Shown here in pieces: positions 17,994-26,695 of a DNA stretch of 64,000 nucleotides. The notes beneath the pieces are model-generated. The model was not told where the DNA came from. It saw only the letters and a program-made list of their open reading frames with translations, and searched no databases. Positions within the stretch are counted from its first letter, which is position 1; each line of letters starts with the position of its first letter. The translations under genes were made by a program, and so were the position numbers. The DNA is from Stutzerimonas stutzeri (GTDB lineage: Bacteria; Pseudomonadota; Gammaproteobacteria; Pseudomonadales; Pseudomonadaceae), in assembly GCF_024448955.1 (NCBI RefSeq), contig NZ_JAMOIH010000013.1, forward strand, positions 62,001 through 126,000, read 5' to 3'.

Positions 17994-18254
17994 GTGGACT
18001 GGATCGATCTGCTGCAATGGCCGGCTATGGTCATCACGGTGCTAGCGGCGTGGCTGATCGGCTCGCTGAAACCGAGCCGGCGCACGGTGGGCTTCTGGTG
18101 TTTTCTGCTGAGTAACCTGCTCTGGGTGATCTGGGGTTGGCACGCCCAGGCCTGGGCACTGATCACGCTGCAGGTATGTCTGGCGCTGATGAATATCCGT
18201 GGCGTGAAGAAGAACGATCAGCCGCGCGAAGCGGAAGCTAACCCGAGCACCTGA
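17994..18254 (+). CDS. Small predicted membrane protein
   Basis: An 86-residue protein. The GTG start (VDWIDLLQWPAMVITVLAAW) is chosen because GGAGG lies just upstream. The frame is open further upstream but without a better site. Three hydrophobic stretches (MVITVLAAWLIG, GFWCFLLSNLLWVIWGW, AWALITLQVCLALMNI) make it an inner-membrane protein with a charged tail. The aromatic, Trp-rich pattern SNLLWVIWGWH is reminiscent of small YgaP/PnuC-like membrane proteins but no family is claimed. It lies upstream of the coxB promoter. Confidence 0.6.
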   Translation: MDWIDLLQWPAMVITVLAAWLIGSLKPSRRTVGFWCFLLSNLLWVIWGWHAQAWALITLQVCLALMNIRGVKKNDQPREAEANPST

Positions 18255-18259
18255 CGAAA

Positions 18260-18287
18260 TTGCCAGTCGGAGAACGCTGTCTATACT
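18260..18287 (+). promoter_or_regulatory. Predicted sigma70 promoter of the cox operon
   Basis: TTGCCA (18260-18265), 16-bp spacer, TATACT (18282-18287): five of six bases match the consensus in each box. Transcription from here would give a leader of about 170 bases before coxB. No other comparable promoter was seen in the gap. Confidence 0.5.
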
Positions 18288-18463
18288 CCGATCGTAAGCG
18301 TACCGATTGAATCCGACTGCGCGTGCAAAGCGAAGGCTGGTGACCAGGAATTGGGGGGCACCGGATCAAGGCGTAGTCAGGCCGTCGAAGTGAGCGTGGC
18401 TCCCTTCGCGTCCGGACAACAGGCCAGTCGGCGGGATAACAAGAACCATAAGGGGAACCCGCA

Positions 18464-19597
18464 ATGTCGCGACATCCACGAGTCTGGATGGGGATTGGGC
18501 TGTGGTCGCTATTCGGTCAGGCCCAGGCGGCCTGGGACGTGAATATGCAACCCGGCGTAACGGACGTCAGTCGCTCCGTATTCGATTTGCACATGACCAT
18601 CTTCTGGATCTGCGTGATCATCGGCGTGCTGGTGTTCGCGGTTATGTTCTGGTCGATGTTCGCCCATCGGCGTTCTAAACGACTGGAGTCGGCGCACTTC
18701 CACGAAAATACCAAGGTCGAGGTTCTCTGGACCGTCATTCCCTTGTTGATCCTGATCGCCATGGCCGTGCCGGCGACGCGCACTCTCATCCACATTTATG
18801 ACGCGTCCGAATCGGACGTGGATATCCAGATCACCGGCTACCAGTGGAAGTGGCATTACAAGTATCTGGGAGAGGATGTCGAGTTCTTCAGCAACCTCAC
18901 GACACCGCGAGACCAGATCAACAACCAGGCGCCCAAGGGCGAACACTATCTGCTGGAGGTCGACGAGCCGCTGGTGATTCCGGTGGGCGCCAAGGTGCGC
19001 TTCCTGATTACCGCCGCGGACGTCATCCATTCCTGGTGGGTACCGGCGCTGGCGGTCAAGAAAGACGCCATCCCTGGCTTCATCAACGAATCCTGGACGC
19101 GTGTCGAGGAGCCCGGCATCTACCGCGGCCAGTGCACCGAGCTGTGCGGCAAGGATCATGGCTTCATGCCGGTCGTGGTTGAGGTCAAATCCACAGAGGA
19201 CTATGCCGCCTGGCTGGGCGAGAAGAAGGCCGAAGCGGCCAAGCTCGCCGAGCTGACCAGCAAGGACTGGACACTGGAAGAGCTGACCGCCCGCGGCGAG
19301 CAGGTTTACCAGACCAACTGCGCATCCTGTCACCAGGCCAATGGCGAGGGGATACCTCCAATGTTCCCTGCGCTCAAGGGCTCGCCAATCGCTACTGGCG
19401 ATGCTGAAAACCACATCAGCATTGTCGTCAAGGGCGCGCCGGGTACGTCGATGCCGGCATTCGGCCCGCAGCTTTCCGAGGTCGATCTAGCCGCGGTGAT
19501 CACCTACGAGCGCAACGCCTGGGGTAACGACACGGGCGACATGGTCACGCCGAAAGACGTGCTCGTCTTCAAACAGGCCGAAGAAGCCACCCAGTAA
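18464..19597 (+). CDS. coxB: Cytochrome c oxidase subunit II with fused cytochrome c (caa3 type)
   Basis: Subunit II of an aa3/caa3-type terminal oxidase; it accepts electrons from cytochrome c. After a signal peptide (LWSLFGQAQA) come two membrane spans, a cupredoxin domain and a C-terminal cytochrome c. The CuA site is CTELCGKDHGFM with Cys224, Cys228, His232. A CxxCH heme site CASCH lies at 286-290, with Met ligand in GTSMPAFG. The heme-c fusion defines the caa3 form. It is first in the oxidase operon, 12 bp before coxA. Confidence 0.95.
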   Translation: MSRHPRVWMGIGLWSLFGQAQAAWDVNMQPGVTDVSRSVFDLHMTIFWICVIIGVLVFAVMFWSMFAHRRSKRLESAHFHENTKVEVLWTVIPLLILIAMAVPATRTLIHIYDASESDVDIQITGYQWKWHYKYLGEDVEFFSNLTTPRDQINNQAPKGEHYLLEVDEPLVIPVGAKVRFLITAADVIHSWWVPALAVKKDAIPGFINESWTRVEEPGIYRGQCTELCGKDHGFMPVVVEVKSTEDYAAWLGEKKAEAAKLAELTSKDWTLEELTARGEQVYQTNCASCHQANGEGIPPMFPALKGSPIATGDAENHISIVVKGAPGTSMPAFGPQLSEVDLAAVITYERNAWGNDTGDMVTPKDVLVFKQAEEATQ

Positions 19598-19609
19598 GAG
19601 GATCAGGTG

Positions 19610-21238
19610 ATGAGTGCAGTGATCGACGATCATGGTCATGCCGGGCATGACCATCACCACGGCCCAGCCAAGGGTCTCTCACGCTGGCTGCTGACCACCA
19701 ATCACAAGGACATCGGCTCGATGTACCTGTGGTTCAGCTTCTGCGCCTTCCTGCTGGGCGGCTCCATGGCGATGGTGATCCGCGCCGAGCTGTTCCAGCC
19801 GGGGCTGCAGATCGTGCAGCCGGAATTCTTCAACCAAATGACCACCATGCACGGCCTGATCATGGTCTTCGGCGCGGTGATGCCGGCGTTCGTCGGCCTG
19901 GCCAACTGGATGATCCCGCTGATGATCGGCGCGCCGGACATGGCCCTGCCGCGCATGAATAACTTCAGCTTCTGGCTGCTGCCCGCCGCGTTCGGCCTGT
20001 TGGTCTCGACGCTGTTCATGGAGGGCGGCGGGCCGAACTTCGGCTGGACCTTCTATGCGCCGCTATCGACCACCTACGCGCCGGAGTCGGTGACCTTCTT
20101 CATCTTCGCCATCCACCTGATGGGGATCAGTTCGATCATGGGCGCGATCAATGTGGTCGCTACCGTGCTCAACCTGCGCGCGCCGGGCATGACGCTGATG
20201 AAGATGCCGCTGTTCGTCTGGACCTGGCTGATCACCGCTTTCCTGCTGATCGCGGTGATGCCGGTGCTGGCCGGCGTGGTGACCATGATGCTGATGGACA
20301 TCCACTTCGGCACGAGCTTCTTCAGTGCGGCGGGCGGCGGCGACCCGGTGCTGTTCCAGCACGTGTTCTGGTTCTTCGGCCATCCCGAGGTGTACATCAT
20401 GATCCTGCCGGCGTTCGGCGCAGTCAGCTCGATCATTCCGGCGTTCTCGCGCAAGCCGCTGTTCGGTTACACCTCGATGGTTTACGCCACCGGCGCGATC
20501 GCCTTCCTGTCGTTCGTCGTCTGGGCGCACCACATGTTCACTGTCGGCATACCGCTGACCGGCGAGCTGTTCTTCATGTACGCAACCATGCTGATCGCCG
20601 TGCCGACCGGGGTGAAGGTGTTCAACTGGGTGTCGACCATGTGGCGCGGCTCGCTGACCTTCGAGGCGCCGATGCTGTTCGCCGTGGCCTTCGTCATTCT
20701 CTTCAGCATCGGCGGTTTTTCCGGCCTGATGCTGGCCATCGCGCCGGCGGATTTCCAGTACCACGACACCTACTTCGTGGTGGCGCATTTCCACTACGTG
20801 CTGGTGCCGGGGGCGATCTTCGGTATCTTCGCTTCGGCCTACTACTGGTTGCCCAAGTGGACCGGGCACATGTACGACGAGACGCTGGCCAAGCTGCACT
20901 TCTGGATGAGTTTCGTCGGCATGAACCTGGCGTTCTTCCCGATGCACTTCGTCGGCCTGGCCGGCATGCCGCGGCGCATCCCGGACTACAACATGATGTT
21001 CGCCAACTTCAACATGATCTCGTCGGTGGGCGCCTTCATGTTCGGCGCCACACAGCTGCTGTTCCTGTTCATCGTCATCAAGTGCATTCGTGGTGGCCCG
21101 GTCGCCGCCGCCAAGCCTTGGGATGGTGCCGAAGGGCTGGAATGGAGCGTGCCGTCGCCGGCGCCTTACCACACCTTCAGCGTGCCGCCGGATATGCACA
21201 CCCTGCATGAACACCGGACGGGGCCGAAGCATGATTAA
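19610..21238 (+). CDS. coxA: Cytochrome c oxidase subunit I
   Basis: Catalytic subunit holding heme a and the heme a3-CuB centre. The ATG at 19610 follows AGAGGA; a GTG one codon earlier is possible. The N-terminus is His-rich (DDHGHAGHDHHHG) and is followed by twelve predicted spans. Diagnostic motifs are NHKDIGSMYLWF, the low-spin heme ligand in TMHGLIMVF, HPEVYIMILPAFG with the Tyr-His crosslink pair, and YHDTYFVVAHFHYVLV. Length (542) is normal for aa3-type oxidases. Confidence 0.97.
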   Translation: MSAVIDDHGHAGHDHHHGPAKGLSRWLLTTNHKDIGSMYLWFSFCAFLLGGSMAMVIRAELFQPGLQIVQPEFFNQMTTMHGLIMVFGAVMPAFVGLANWMIPLMIGAPDMALPRMNNFSFWLLPAAFGLLVSTLFMEGGGPNFGWTFYAPLSTTYAPESVTFFIFAIHLMGISSIMGAINVVATVLNLRAPGMTLMKMPLFVWTWLITAFLLIAVMPVLAGVVTMMLMDIHFGTSFFSAAGGGDPVLFQHVFWFFGHPEVYIMILPAFGAVSSIIPAFSRKPLFGYTSMVYATGAIAFLSFVVWAHHMFTVGIPLTGELFFMYATMLIAVPTGVKVFNWVSTMWRGSLTFEAPMLFAVAFVILFSIGGFSGLMLAIAPADFQYHDTYFVVAHFHYVLVPGAIFGIFASAYYWLPKWTGHMYDETLAKLHFWMSFVGMNLAFFPMHFVGLAGMPRRIPDYNMMFANFNMISSVGAFMFGATQLLFLFIVIKCIRGGPVAAAKPWDGAEGLEWSVPSPAPYHTFSVPPDMHTLHEHRTGPKHD

Positions 21239-21436
21239 GGTCGAAGCCGCTCAAGGCTGGAGGTTGAGGGTCGGACGAGGAGTGGCTTCGAGGGCGTGCT
21301 CCGCGGGTACTTGGGTTGTGGCTGATGGTTGCGTTGGTGGGCTGAAGCCCACCCTACAGGACTCCCATGGTGGTCTGAAGCGGGGCGGGCTGACCCCCGC
21401 GCTGCGCGATGAACGGCCCTGCGCGAGGAGAATGCA
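21239..21436. repeat. 198-bp spacer between coxA and cox11 with a REP-like hairpin
   Basis: No plausible gene is present. A REP-like inverted repeat GGTGGGCT-GA-AGCCCACC occupies 21336-21353, followed by CTACAGG. A degenerate GCTCAAGGCTGGAGG stretch near 21248 resembles part of the repeat at 24555-24656. The gap is unusual because the flanking genes are otherwise tightly packed. GAGGAG at the end serves as the cox11 ribosome site. Confidence 0.6.
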
Positions 21437-22018
21437 ATGAGCGATTCCCTGCCCACCGCCCGTCTGGTTCGCCGTCTGCTGCTCGTCGTGGTGGCGATGT
21501 TCGCCTTCGGCTTCGCACTGGTGCCGATCTATGACGTCATGTGCCAGGCTTTCGGCATCAACGGCAAGACGGCTGGCGCCTACGAAGGAACGCAGACGGC
21601 GGACGAGGCGCGGGAGATTCGTGTGCAGTTCCTGGCCACCAACGCCGCAGGCATGGAATGGGAATTCGGCCCCCAGGCCGATCAGCTCAGCGTGAATCCC
21701 GGCGCCAGTCAGGAAATGCGCTTCGTCGCCTACAACCCCACGGATAAGCCAATGACGGCCCAGGCCGTGCCCAGCGTGTCGCCCTCCAAAGCAGCTGCGT
21801 ACTTTCACAAGACCGAGTGCTTCTGCTTTACCCAGCAAGTGTTGCAGCCCGGTGAGCGCATCGAGATGCCGGTGCGCTTCATCGTTGATCGTGATCTGCC
21901 CGCAGACGTGCGTCATCTGACGCTCGCCTACACCCTGTTCGACATCACGTCTCGCCAACCCCCCGTCGCCGCCATTGATCAGGCGCCCGTGGTGGCGGCC
22001 AAGGAGAGTCTGCAATGA
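21437..22018 (+). CDS. ctaG: Cytochrome c oxidase assembly protein Cox11/CtaG (CuB insertion)
   Basis: A 193-residue copper chaperone that delivers copper to the CuB site of CoxA. It has one N-terminal membrane anchor (RLLLVVVAMFAFGFALVPIYDVMCQAFG) and a periplasmic domain. The copper-binding cysteine pair is in the motif ECFCF, a hallmark of Cox11. It overlaps coxC by 4 bp (ATGA). Confidence 0.94.
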   Translation: MSDSLPTARLVRRLLLVVVAMFAFGFALVPIYDVMCQAFGINGKTAGAYEGTQTADEAREIRVQFLATNAAGMEWEFGPQADQLSVNPGASQEMRFVAYNPTDKPMTAQAVPSVSPSKAAAYFHKTECFCFTQQVLQPGERIEMPVRFIVDRDLPADVRHLTLAYTLFDITSRQPPVAAIDQAPVVAAKESLQ

Positions 22019-22914
22019 GCAAACAGACCACCACGCACGAGAATTACTACGTCCCCGCCCAGAGCAAGTGGCCCATCGTTGCCACGGTTGCGCTGTTGGT
22101 CACCGTCTACGGCCTCGGCAGCTGGTTCAACGACCTCAAGGCCGAGCGCGCCGACTCCAACGGTCCGCTGATCTTTTTCATCGGTGCGCTGCTGATCGTT
22201 TACATGATGTTCGGCTGGTTCGGCTCGGTAGTCCGCGAAGGTCGTGCCGGGCTCTATAGCGGGCAGATGGACCGGTCCTTCCGTTGGGGCATGACCTGGT
22301 TCATCTTTTCCGAGGTGATGTTCTTCGCTGCGTTCTTCGGCACGCTGTTCTACATACGCTACTGGGTTGGTCCGTGGCTCGGTGGCGATGGCGACAAGGG
22401 CGTCAGCAATATGCTCTGGCCCAACTTCGAATACACCTGGCCGCTGCTGAACAACCCCGATCCCCAACTGTACCCGGCGCCGGAAGGCACGATCAGCGCC
22501 TGGGGGCTACCGCTGATCAACACCATTCTCCTGGTCACCTCCAGCTTTACGCTGACCTGGGCGCACCACGCACTGCGCAAGGGCAATCGCAAACACCTCA
22601 AGCTCGGGCTAGGGCTGACCGTGCTGCTCGGCGTGGCCTTCCTCATCCTGCAGATCGAGGAGTACGTGCACGCCTATACCGAGCTCGGCCTGACGCTCGG
22701 CTCGGGCATTTACGGCGCGACCTTCTTCATGCTCACCGGCTTCCACGGCGCTCACGTCACCATGGGGGCGATCATTCTTACGGTCATGCTGGTGCGCAGT
22801 TTTCGCGGTCACTTTACGCCCGAGCAACATTTCGGCTTCGAGGCGGCGGCCTGGTACTGGCACTTCGTGGACGTGGTATGGCTCGGCCTGTTCGTCTTCG
22901 TTTATGTGCTTTGA
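22015..22914 (+). CDS. coxC: Cytochrome c oxidase subunit III
   Basis: A 299-residue membrane protein with seven predicted spans. It supports proton uptake and stability of the oxidase. Family motifs include WGMTWFIFSEVMFFAAFFGTL and TGFHGAHVTMGAIIL, and the C-terminus ends with AAAWYWHFVDVVWLGLFVFVYVL. It overlaps the cox11 stop by 4 bp. It is convergent with a small gene (DUF2909) only 22 bp further on. Confidence 0.95.
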   Translation: MSKQTTTHENYYVPAQSKWPIVATVALLVTVYGLGSWFNDLKAERADSNGPLIFFIGALLIVYMMFGWFGSVVREGRAGLYSGQMDRSFRWGMTWFIFSEVMFFAAFFGTLFYIRYWVGPWLGGDGDKGVSNMLWPNFEYTWPLLNNPDPQLYPAPEGTISAWGLPLINTILLVTSSFTLTWAHHALRKGNRKHLKLGLGLTVLLGVAFLILQIEEYVHAYTELGLTLGSGIYGATFFMLTGFHGAHVTMGAIILTVMLVRSFRGHFTPEQHFGFEAAAWYWHFVDVVWLGLFVFVYVL

Positions 22915-22936
22915 AGCTGCACACCCGTTGTAGGCG

Positions 22937-23137
22937 CTATCCGAAACCGGGCTGCAGCAGCCCGGAGTAAAAGCCCCACGCGATCAGCGCTACAGTCAAT
23001 GCAGTGAGGGAGACTCGAACGAACAGGGCGGTTACCAGACGGGAGGTGCGGCCTTCGTCCTTGACCAGAAAGAACAGTCCACTGAACAGACTGACCAGCG
23101 TGGCGACTAATAACAGAATAATCACCGCCTTGAGCAT
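22937..23137 (-). CDS. DUF2909 twin-transmembrane protein
   Basis: A 66-residue protein with two hydrophobic segments (AVIILLLVATLVSLFSGLFFLV and VSLTALTVALIAWGFYSGLL) separated by a charged turn (KDEGRTSR). This twin-span small protein (DUF2909) is a regular companion of cox clusters in Pseudomonas; the function is unknown but a role in oxidase assembly is plausible. The start is the ATG giving MLKAV. It is oriented against the surrounding operon, and diverges from the SURF1 gene across 82 bp. Confidence 0.8.
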   Translation of the reverse strand: MLKAVIILLLVATLVSLFSGLFFLVKDEGRTSRLVTALFVRVSLTALTVALIAWGFYSGLLQPGFG

Positions 23138-23219
23138 GAGCGGGTCCGCCGTAATAGGTGAACTGGGGGAAGTGGGGGTGGAGTATAGCCAGCCGGATAA
23201 ATACGTCGCGGGGCGCGGC

Positions 23220-23927
23220 ATGAGCGGCTTCAAGCCGGGTTTGCTGCCAACGCTGATAGTGCTGTGCCTGTTGCCGCTGCTGGTCTGGCTAGGTTTCTGG
23301 CAGCTGGAGCGCGGCGAGCAGAAGCGCGACATGCTGGCCCGTCAGGAGGCCCGCCAGGAAGCCGCGCCGGTATCGCCGGAGCAGATCGAGAACCTTGAAG
23401 ATCCCATCTATAGCCGCATCCATCTTCAGGGCAGCTTCGATGCCGAGCACAGCTTTTTGCTGGACAGCCGCACCCGCGACGGTCAGGTCGGCGTCGAGCT
23501 GCTGCAGCCGTTTCAGGATCAGGCCAGCGGCCGATGGGTACTGGTCAACCGGGGCTGGCTGCCTTGGCCGGATCGCCGCATCCCGCCGAAATTCGACACA
23601 CCGGATCGCCCGTTGAAGCTGGCCGCCTGGGTCTACGCCCCCTCGGGCGAGCCGTTCATTCTTAGCAAGCGCATGGCCGAAGGCTGGCCGCGGCTGATCA
23701 ATCACGTCGATGTCGAGGAGATCTGGCAGATGCTCGATCGCGATGGCGTCAGCTACGAGCTGCGGCTGGAGCCGGGGCCCGCGGCATACCGCGCCGACTG
23801 GCCGGTGACCTTCATGAAGCCGCAGCAGCATGTGGGTTACGCGGTGCAATGGTTTGCGCTGGCAGCGGCGTTGCTGGCGTTGTTCATCTACTTCGGCGTG
23901 CATCAGGCACGAGGGAGCAAGCAGTGA
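23220..23927 (+). CDS. SURF1 family oxidase assembly protein
   Basis: A 235-residue heme a-handling assembly factor (SURF1/Shy1). Two membrane helices bracket a periplasmic domain: the N-terminal GLLPTLIVLCLLPLLVWLGFWQLERGEQK carries the conserved FWQLxRxxxK motif, and the C-terminal one is AVQWFALAAALLALFIYFG. The chosen ATG yields MSGFKPG; upstream frame is open but lacks family resemblance. It ends overlapping the next gene (GTGA). Confidence 0.92.
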   Translation: MSGFKPGLLPTLIVLCLLPLLVWLGFWQLERGEQKRDMLARQEARQEAAPVSPEQIENLEDPIYSRIHLQGSFDAEHSFLLDSRTRDGQVGVELLQPFQDQASGRWVLVNRGWLPWPDRRIPPKFDTPDRPLKLAAWVYAPSGEPFILSKRMAEGWPRLINHVDVEEIWQMLDRDGVSYELRLEPGPAAYRADWPVTFMKPQQHVGYAVQWFALAAALLALFIYFGVHQARGSKQ

Positions 23928-24529
23928 CCACGATGAATCCGACACTCAACCCTGCGCAGCCGCAGCGGCGTCGCGGGCGGCTGCAATTGTTGCTGATCCT
24001 GGCGGTGGTGATTGGCCCCATGCTGCTGGCCAACGCTATGTACCACTTCGGCTTCTGGGTCCCGCAAACCCGAACCTATGACGGCGCCCTGGTCGCGACC
24101 GGGCAGGGCCGCGATGCGCTCGGGATCAATGCGCCGGTCGCCACCGCGGCGGCCGCCGCCGAGCCGCGCTGGGAGCTGCTGGTCACGGCACCGCAAGGCT
24201 GCGCCGAGGATTGCCAGCAACTGGTCTATCTGGCCCGTCAGATCAATATCGGCCTGGCCCGCGAAGCCGGTCGCGCCGGTCATGCGCTAGCCAGCGCGCA
24301 ACCTTTAGCTAGCGACTATGACCAGCGCCTGCAACGCGAATACCCTCAACTGCAGCGCTATCCGCTGGACGCCGCCATATACGGCGCCAATCCCGAGCTG
24401 CCCGCTGGCGCGCAACTCTGGATCGTCGACCCGCACGGGAATCTGGTGCTGCGCTACGACGCGAAAGCGGACGGCAAGGCGATTCTCGATGATCTGAAGT
24501 ATCTGTTGAAGATCTCGCAAATCGGGTGA
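23924..24529 (+). CDS. Cox-cluster membrane protein of unknown function (PA0111-like)
   Basis: A 201-residue protein with one N-terminal membrane anchor (LQLLLILAVVIGPMLLANAMY) and a periplasmic domain. The GTG start overlaps the SURF1 stop; an ATG three codons later is the alternative. The domain has a Sco/thioredoxin-like look (RWELLVTAPQGCAEDCQQLVYLARQI ... LWIVDPHGNLVLRY) with two cysteines four apart. It sits between SURF1 and heme A synthase in Pseudomonas cox clusters, so an assembly role is likely. Not formally characterised to my knowledge. Confidence 0.7.
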   Translation: MTTMNPTLNPAQPQRRRGRLQLLLILAVVIGPMLLANAMYHFGFWVPQTRTYDGALVATGQGRDALGINAPVATAAAAAEPRWELLVTAPQGCAEDCQQLVYLARQINIGLAREAGRAGHALASAQPLASDYDQRLQREYPQLQRYPLDAAIYGANPELPAGAQLWIVDPHGNLVLRYDAKADGKAILDDLKYLLKISQIG

Positions 24530-24554
24530 TGACGATAAAGACCTGAAGGCTTGA

Positions 24555-24656
24555 GGCTGGACGCGTTGGAGCCTGACAAAAGATGTCGAGAGCCATGAGT
24601 AGGCCTGATGGAAGGAAGCTGATAGCTAAGGGCTTCGGCGGACTGATCGTCCAGCC
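24555..24656. repeat. Imperfect inverted repeat upstream of ctaA
   Basis: GCTTGAGGCTGGACG near 24549-24563 and CGTCCAGCCTTCAGC at 24648-24662 pair in 13 of 15 positions, with a loop of about 85 bp. A similar GCTCAAGGCTGGAGG word occurs at 21248 after coxA. No gene lies in the 153-bp gap. Confidence 0.45.
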
Positions 24657-24682
24657 TTCAGCCCGAGTGAAACGAGGACCTT

Positions 24683-25759
24683 ATGCAACCAAAATCACGC
24701 CCCGGTTATCGCTTTGCCGTATTCGCCACGCTGCTGACTGTAGTGGTGGTGTTGCTGGGTGCCTACACGCGGCTGACCCACGCTGGCCTTGGCTGCCCGG
24801 ATTGGCCGGGGTGCTACGGGTTTCTCACTGTGCCTATGAGCGAAGACAAGCAGAGCCTGGCCGCGCTGCGCTTTCCGGACGCGCCGCTGGAGGTGCACAA
24901 AGGCTGGAACGAGATGGTCCATCGCTACTTCGCCGGTGCGTTGGGATTGGTGATTCTCGCGCTGGCCGTGCAGGCTGTGCGCCGCCGCGCCGAACCCGGC
25001 CAGCCGGTAAGACTGCCGCTGTTGCTGCTGGCCGTCGTGATCGCCCAGGCGGCGTTCGGCATGTGGACCGTCACCCTGCAGCTCTGGCCGCAAGTGGTCA
25101 CGGCCCATCTATTGGGTGGCTTCACCACCTTGAGTCTGCTGTTCCTGTTGAGTTTGCGCCTATCCGGTCGGCAGCCGGCGATCCCTAGTGTGGCGGGTCA
25201 GGTCAGAGGGTTGGCGATGGTCGGCATGCTGGCGGTGATCCTTCAGGTGGCGCTGGGTGGCTGGGTTAGCAGCAATTACGCGGCGGTGGCGTGCACGGAT
25301 TTCCCCACCTGCCACGGCGAGTGGTGGCCTGAGATGGATTTTGCCAATGCCTTCAATCTGACTCACCACGACATCGGCCCGAACTATCTGGGTGGGATGC
25401 TCTACGGCGAAGCGCGCACGGCCATCCACGTCGCGCATCGGCTGGGTGCTCTGACCGTGACGCTGATCCTTCTGGCGCTGACCTGGCAGCTCTGGCGCAA
25501 CGGGCTGCCGCGCCTTGCCGGCTTGTTGCTGGCCGCGCTGGCATTACAGATCGGATTGGGCATCAGCAACGTGCTGCTCAATCTTCCGCTCGCGGTCGCC
25601 GTCGCTCACAACGGCGGCGGCGCGCTGCTGCTGCTGGTTACCGTGCTGATCAACCACCGCTTGCGCTTGAGCAGCGAGGTTGCCGCTGCGCAAGACCTGA
25701 CGACACAGGCACGCCTGAATCCGAACACGACGGGCGGGCTCGACCTGCCCCGCGCTTGA
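24683..25759 (+). CDS. ctaA: Heme A synthase (COX15/CtaA)
   Basis: A 358-residue membrane enzyme that oxidises heme O to heme A using water-derived oxygen. Eight spans are predicted. The family motif is GAYTRLTHAGLGCPDWPGCYGF; His ligands lie in EMVHRYFAGALG and AIHVAHRLGALTV; and a pair of cysteines in the second half is in CTDFPTCHGEWWP. It precedes cyoE, the source of its heme O substrate, by 16 bp. Confidence 0.94.
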   Translation: MQPKSRPGYRFAVFATLLTVVVVLLGAYTRLTHAGLGCPDWPGCYGFLTVPMSEDKQSLAALRFPDAPLEVHKGWNEMVHRYFAGALGLVILALAVQAVRRRAEPGQPVRLPLLLLAVVIAQAAFGMWTVTLQLWPQVVTAHLLGGFTTLSLLFLLSLRLSGRQPAIPSVAGQVRGLAMVGMLAVILQVALGGWVSSNYAAVACTDFPTCHGEWWPEMDFANAFNLTHHDIGPNYLGGMLYGEARTAIHVAHRLGALTVTLILLALTWQLWRNGLPRLAGLLLAALALQIGLGISNVLLNLPLAVAVAHNGGGALLLLVTVLINHRLRLSSEVAAAQDLTTQARLNPNTTGGLDLPRA

Positions 25760-25775
25760 CCATAAGGAGAATCCC

Positions 25776-26675
25776 ATGGCGACTCTACTCAGCGAACGCG
25801 GCGCCCAGGCCAGCTGGCGCGATTATCTGGAGCTGACCAAGCCGAAGGTGGTGCTGCTGATGCTCATCACCTCCCTGGTGGGCATGTTCCTGGCGACGCG
25901 GGCCGGCGTGCCCTGGACCGTGTTGGTGTTCGGCAACCTCGGGATTGCGCTCTGTGCCGGGGGGGCGGCGGCGGTCAATCATGTGGTGGACCGGCGTATC
26001 GACTCGGTGATGGCGCGCACGCACAAGCGGCCATTGGCCGAGGGACGGGTGTCGCCGGCTGCCGCGCTGTTTTTCGCGCTACTGCTGAGTGTGGCGGGGA
26101 TGGGCCTGCTGCTGACCTTCACCAACGCGCTAGCGGCCTGGCTGACGCTGGCCTCTCTGGTCGGCTATGCGGTCATCTACACCGGCTTTCTCAAACGGGC
26201 CACGCCACAGAACATCGTCATCGGCGGGCTGGCCGGCGCCGCGCCGCCGTTGCTCGGCTGGGTTGCGGTGACCGGGCAGGTGACGGCGGAGCCGTTGCTG
26301 CTGGTGTTGATCATCTTCGCCTGGACGCCGCCGCATTTCTGGGCGCTGGCGATCCACCGCAAGGCCGAATACGCCAAGGTCAACGTGCCCATGCTGCCGG
26401 TGACCCACGGCGAGCACTACACCAAGGTGCACATCCTGCTCTATACGGCGGTGCTGCTGGCAGTGAGCTTCATGCCCTTTGCCATTCACATGAGCGGCCC
26501 GTTGTACCTCGCGGCGGCCGCGCTGCTGGGTGCTCGATTCCTATTCTGGACCATCGTGCTCTATCGCGACAGCCGGCCCCATGCGGCGATCAAGACCTTC
26601 AAATTCAGCATCTGGTACCTGTTCGCGCTGTTCATCGCGCTGCTGGTTGATCATTATCTGCTGCTCAACATCTGA
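25776..26675 (+). CDS. cyoE: Protoheme IX farnesyltransferase (heme O synthase)
   Basis: A 299-residue UbiA-superfamily prenyltransferase that attaches farnesyl to heme B, giving heme O for CtaA. Nine spans are predicted. The first aspartate-rich motif is NHVVDRRIDSVMARTHKRPL, and the second is in HRKAEYAKVNVPMLPVTHG. AAGGAG is just upstream. It is also called ctaB in cox clusters; the E. coli cyoE orthologue serves a bo3 oxidase. Confidence 0.94.
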   Translation: MATLLSERGAQASWRDYLELTKPKVVLLMLITSLVGMFLATRAGVPWTVLVFGNLGIALCAGGAAAVNHVVDRRIDSVMARTHKRPLAEGRVSPAAALFFALLLSVAGMGLLLTFTNALAAWLTLASLVGYAVIYTGFLKRATPQNIVIGGLAGAAPPLLGWVAVTGQVTAEPLLLVLIIFAWTPPHFWALAIHRKAEYAKVNVPMLPVTHGEHYTKVHILLYTAVLLAVSFMPFAIHMSGPLYLAAAALLGARFLFWTIVLYRDSRPHAAIKTFKFSIWYLFALFIALLVDHYLLLNI

Positions 26676-26695
26676 GCCGCTCGACAAGGAACCCC

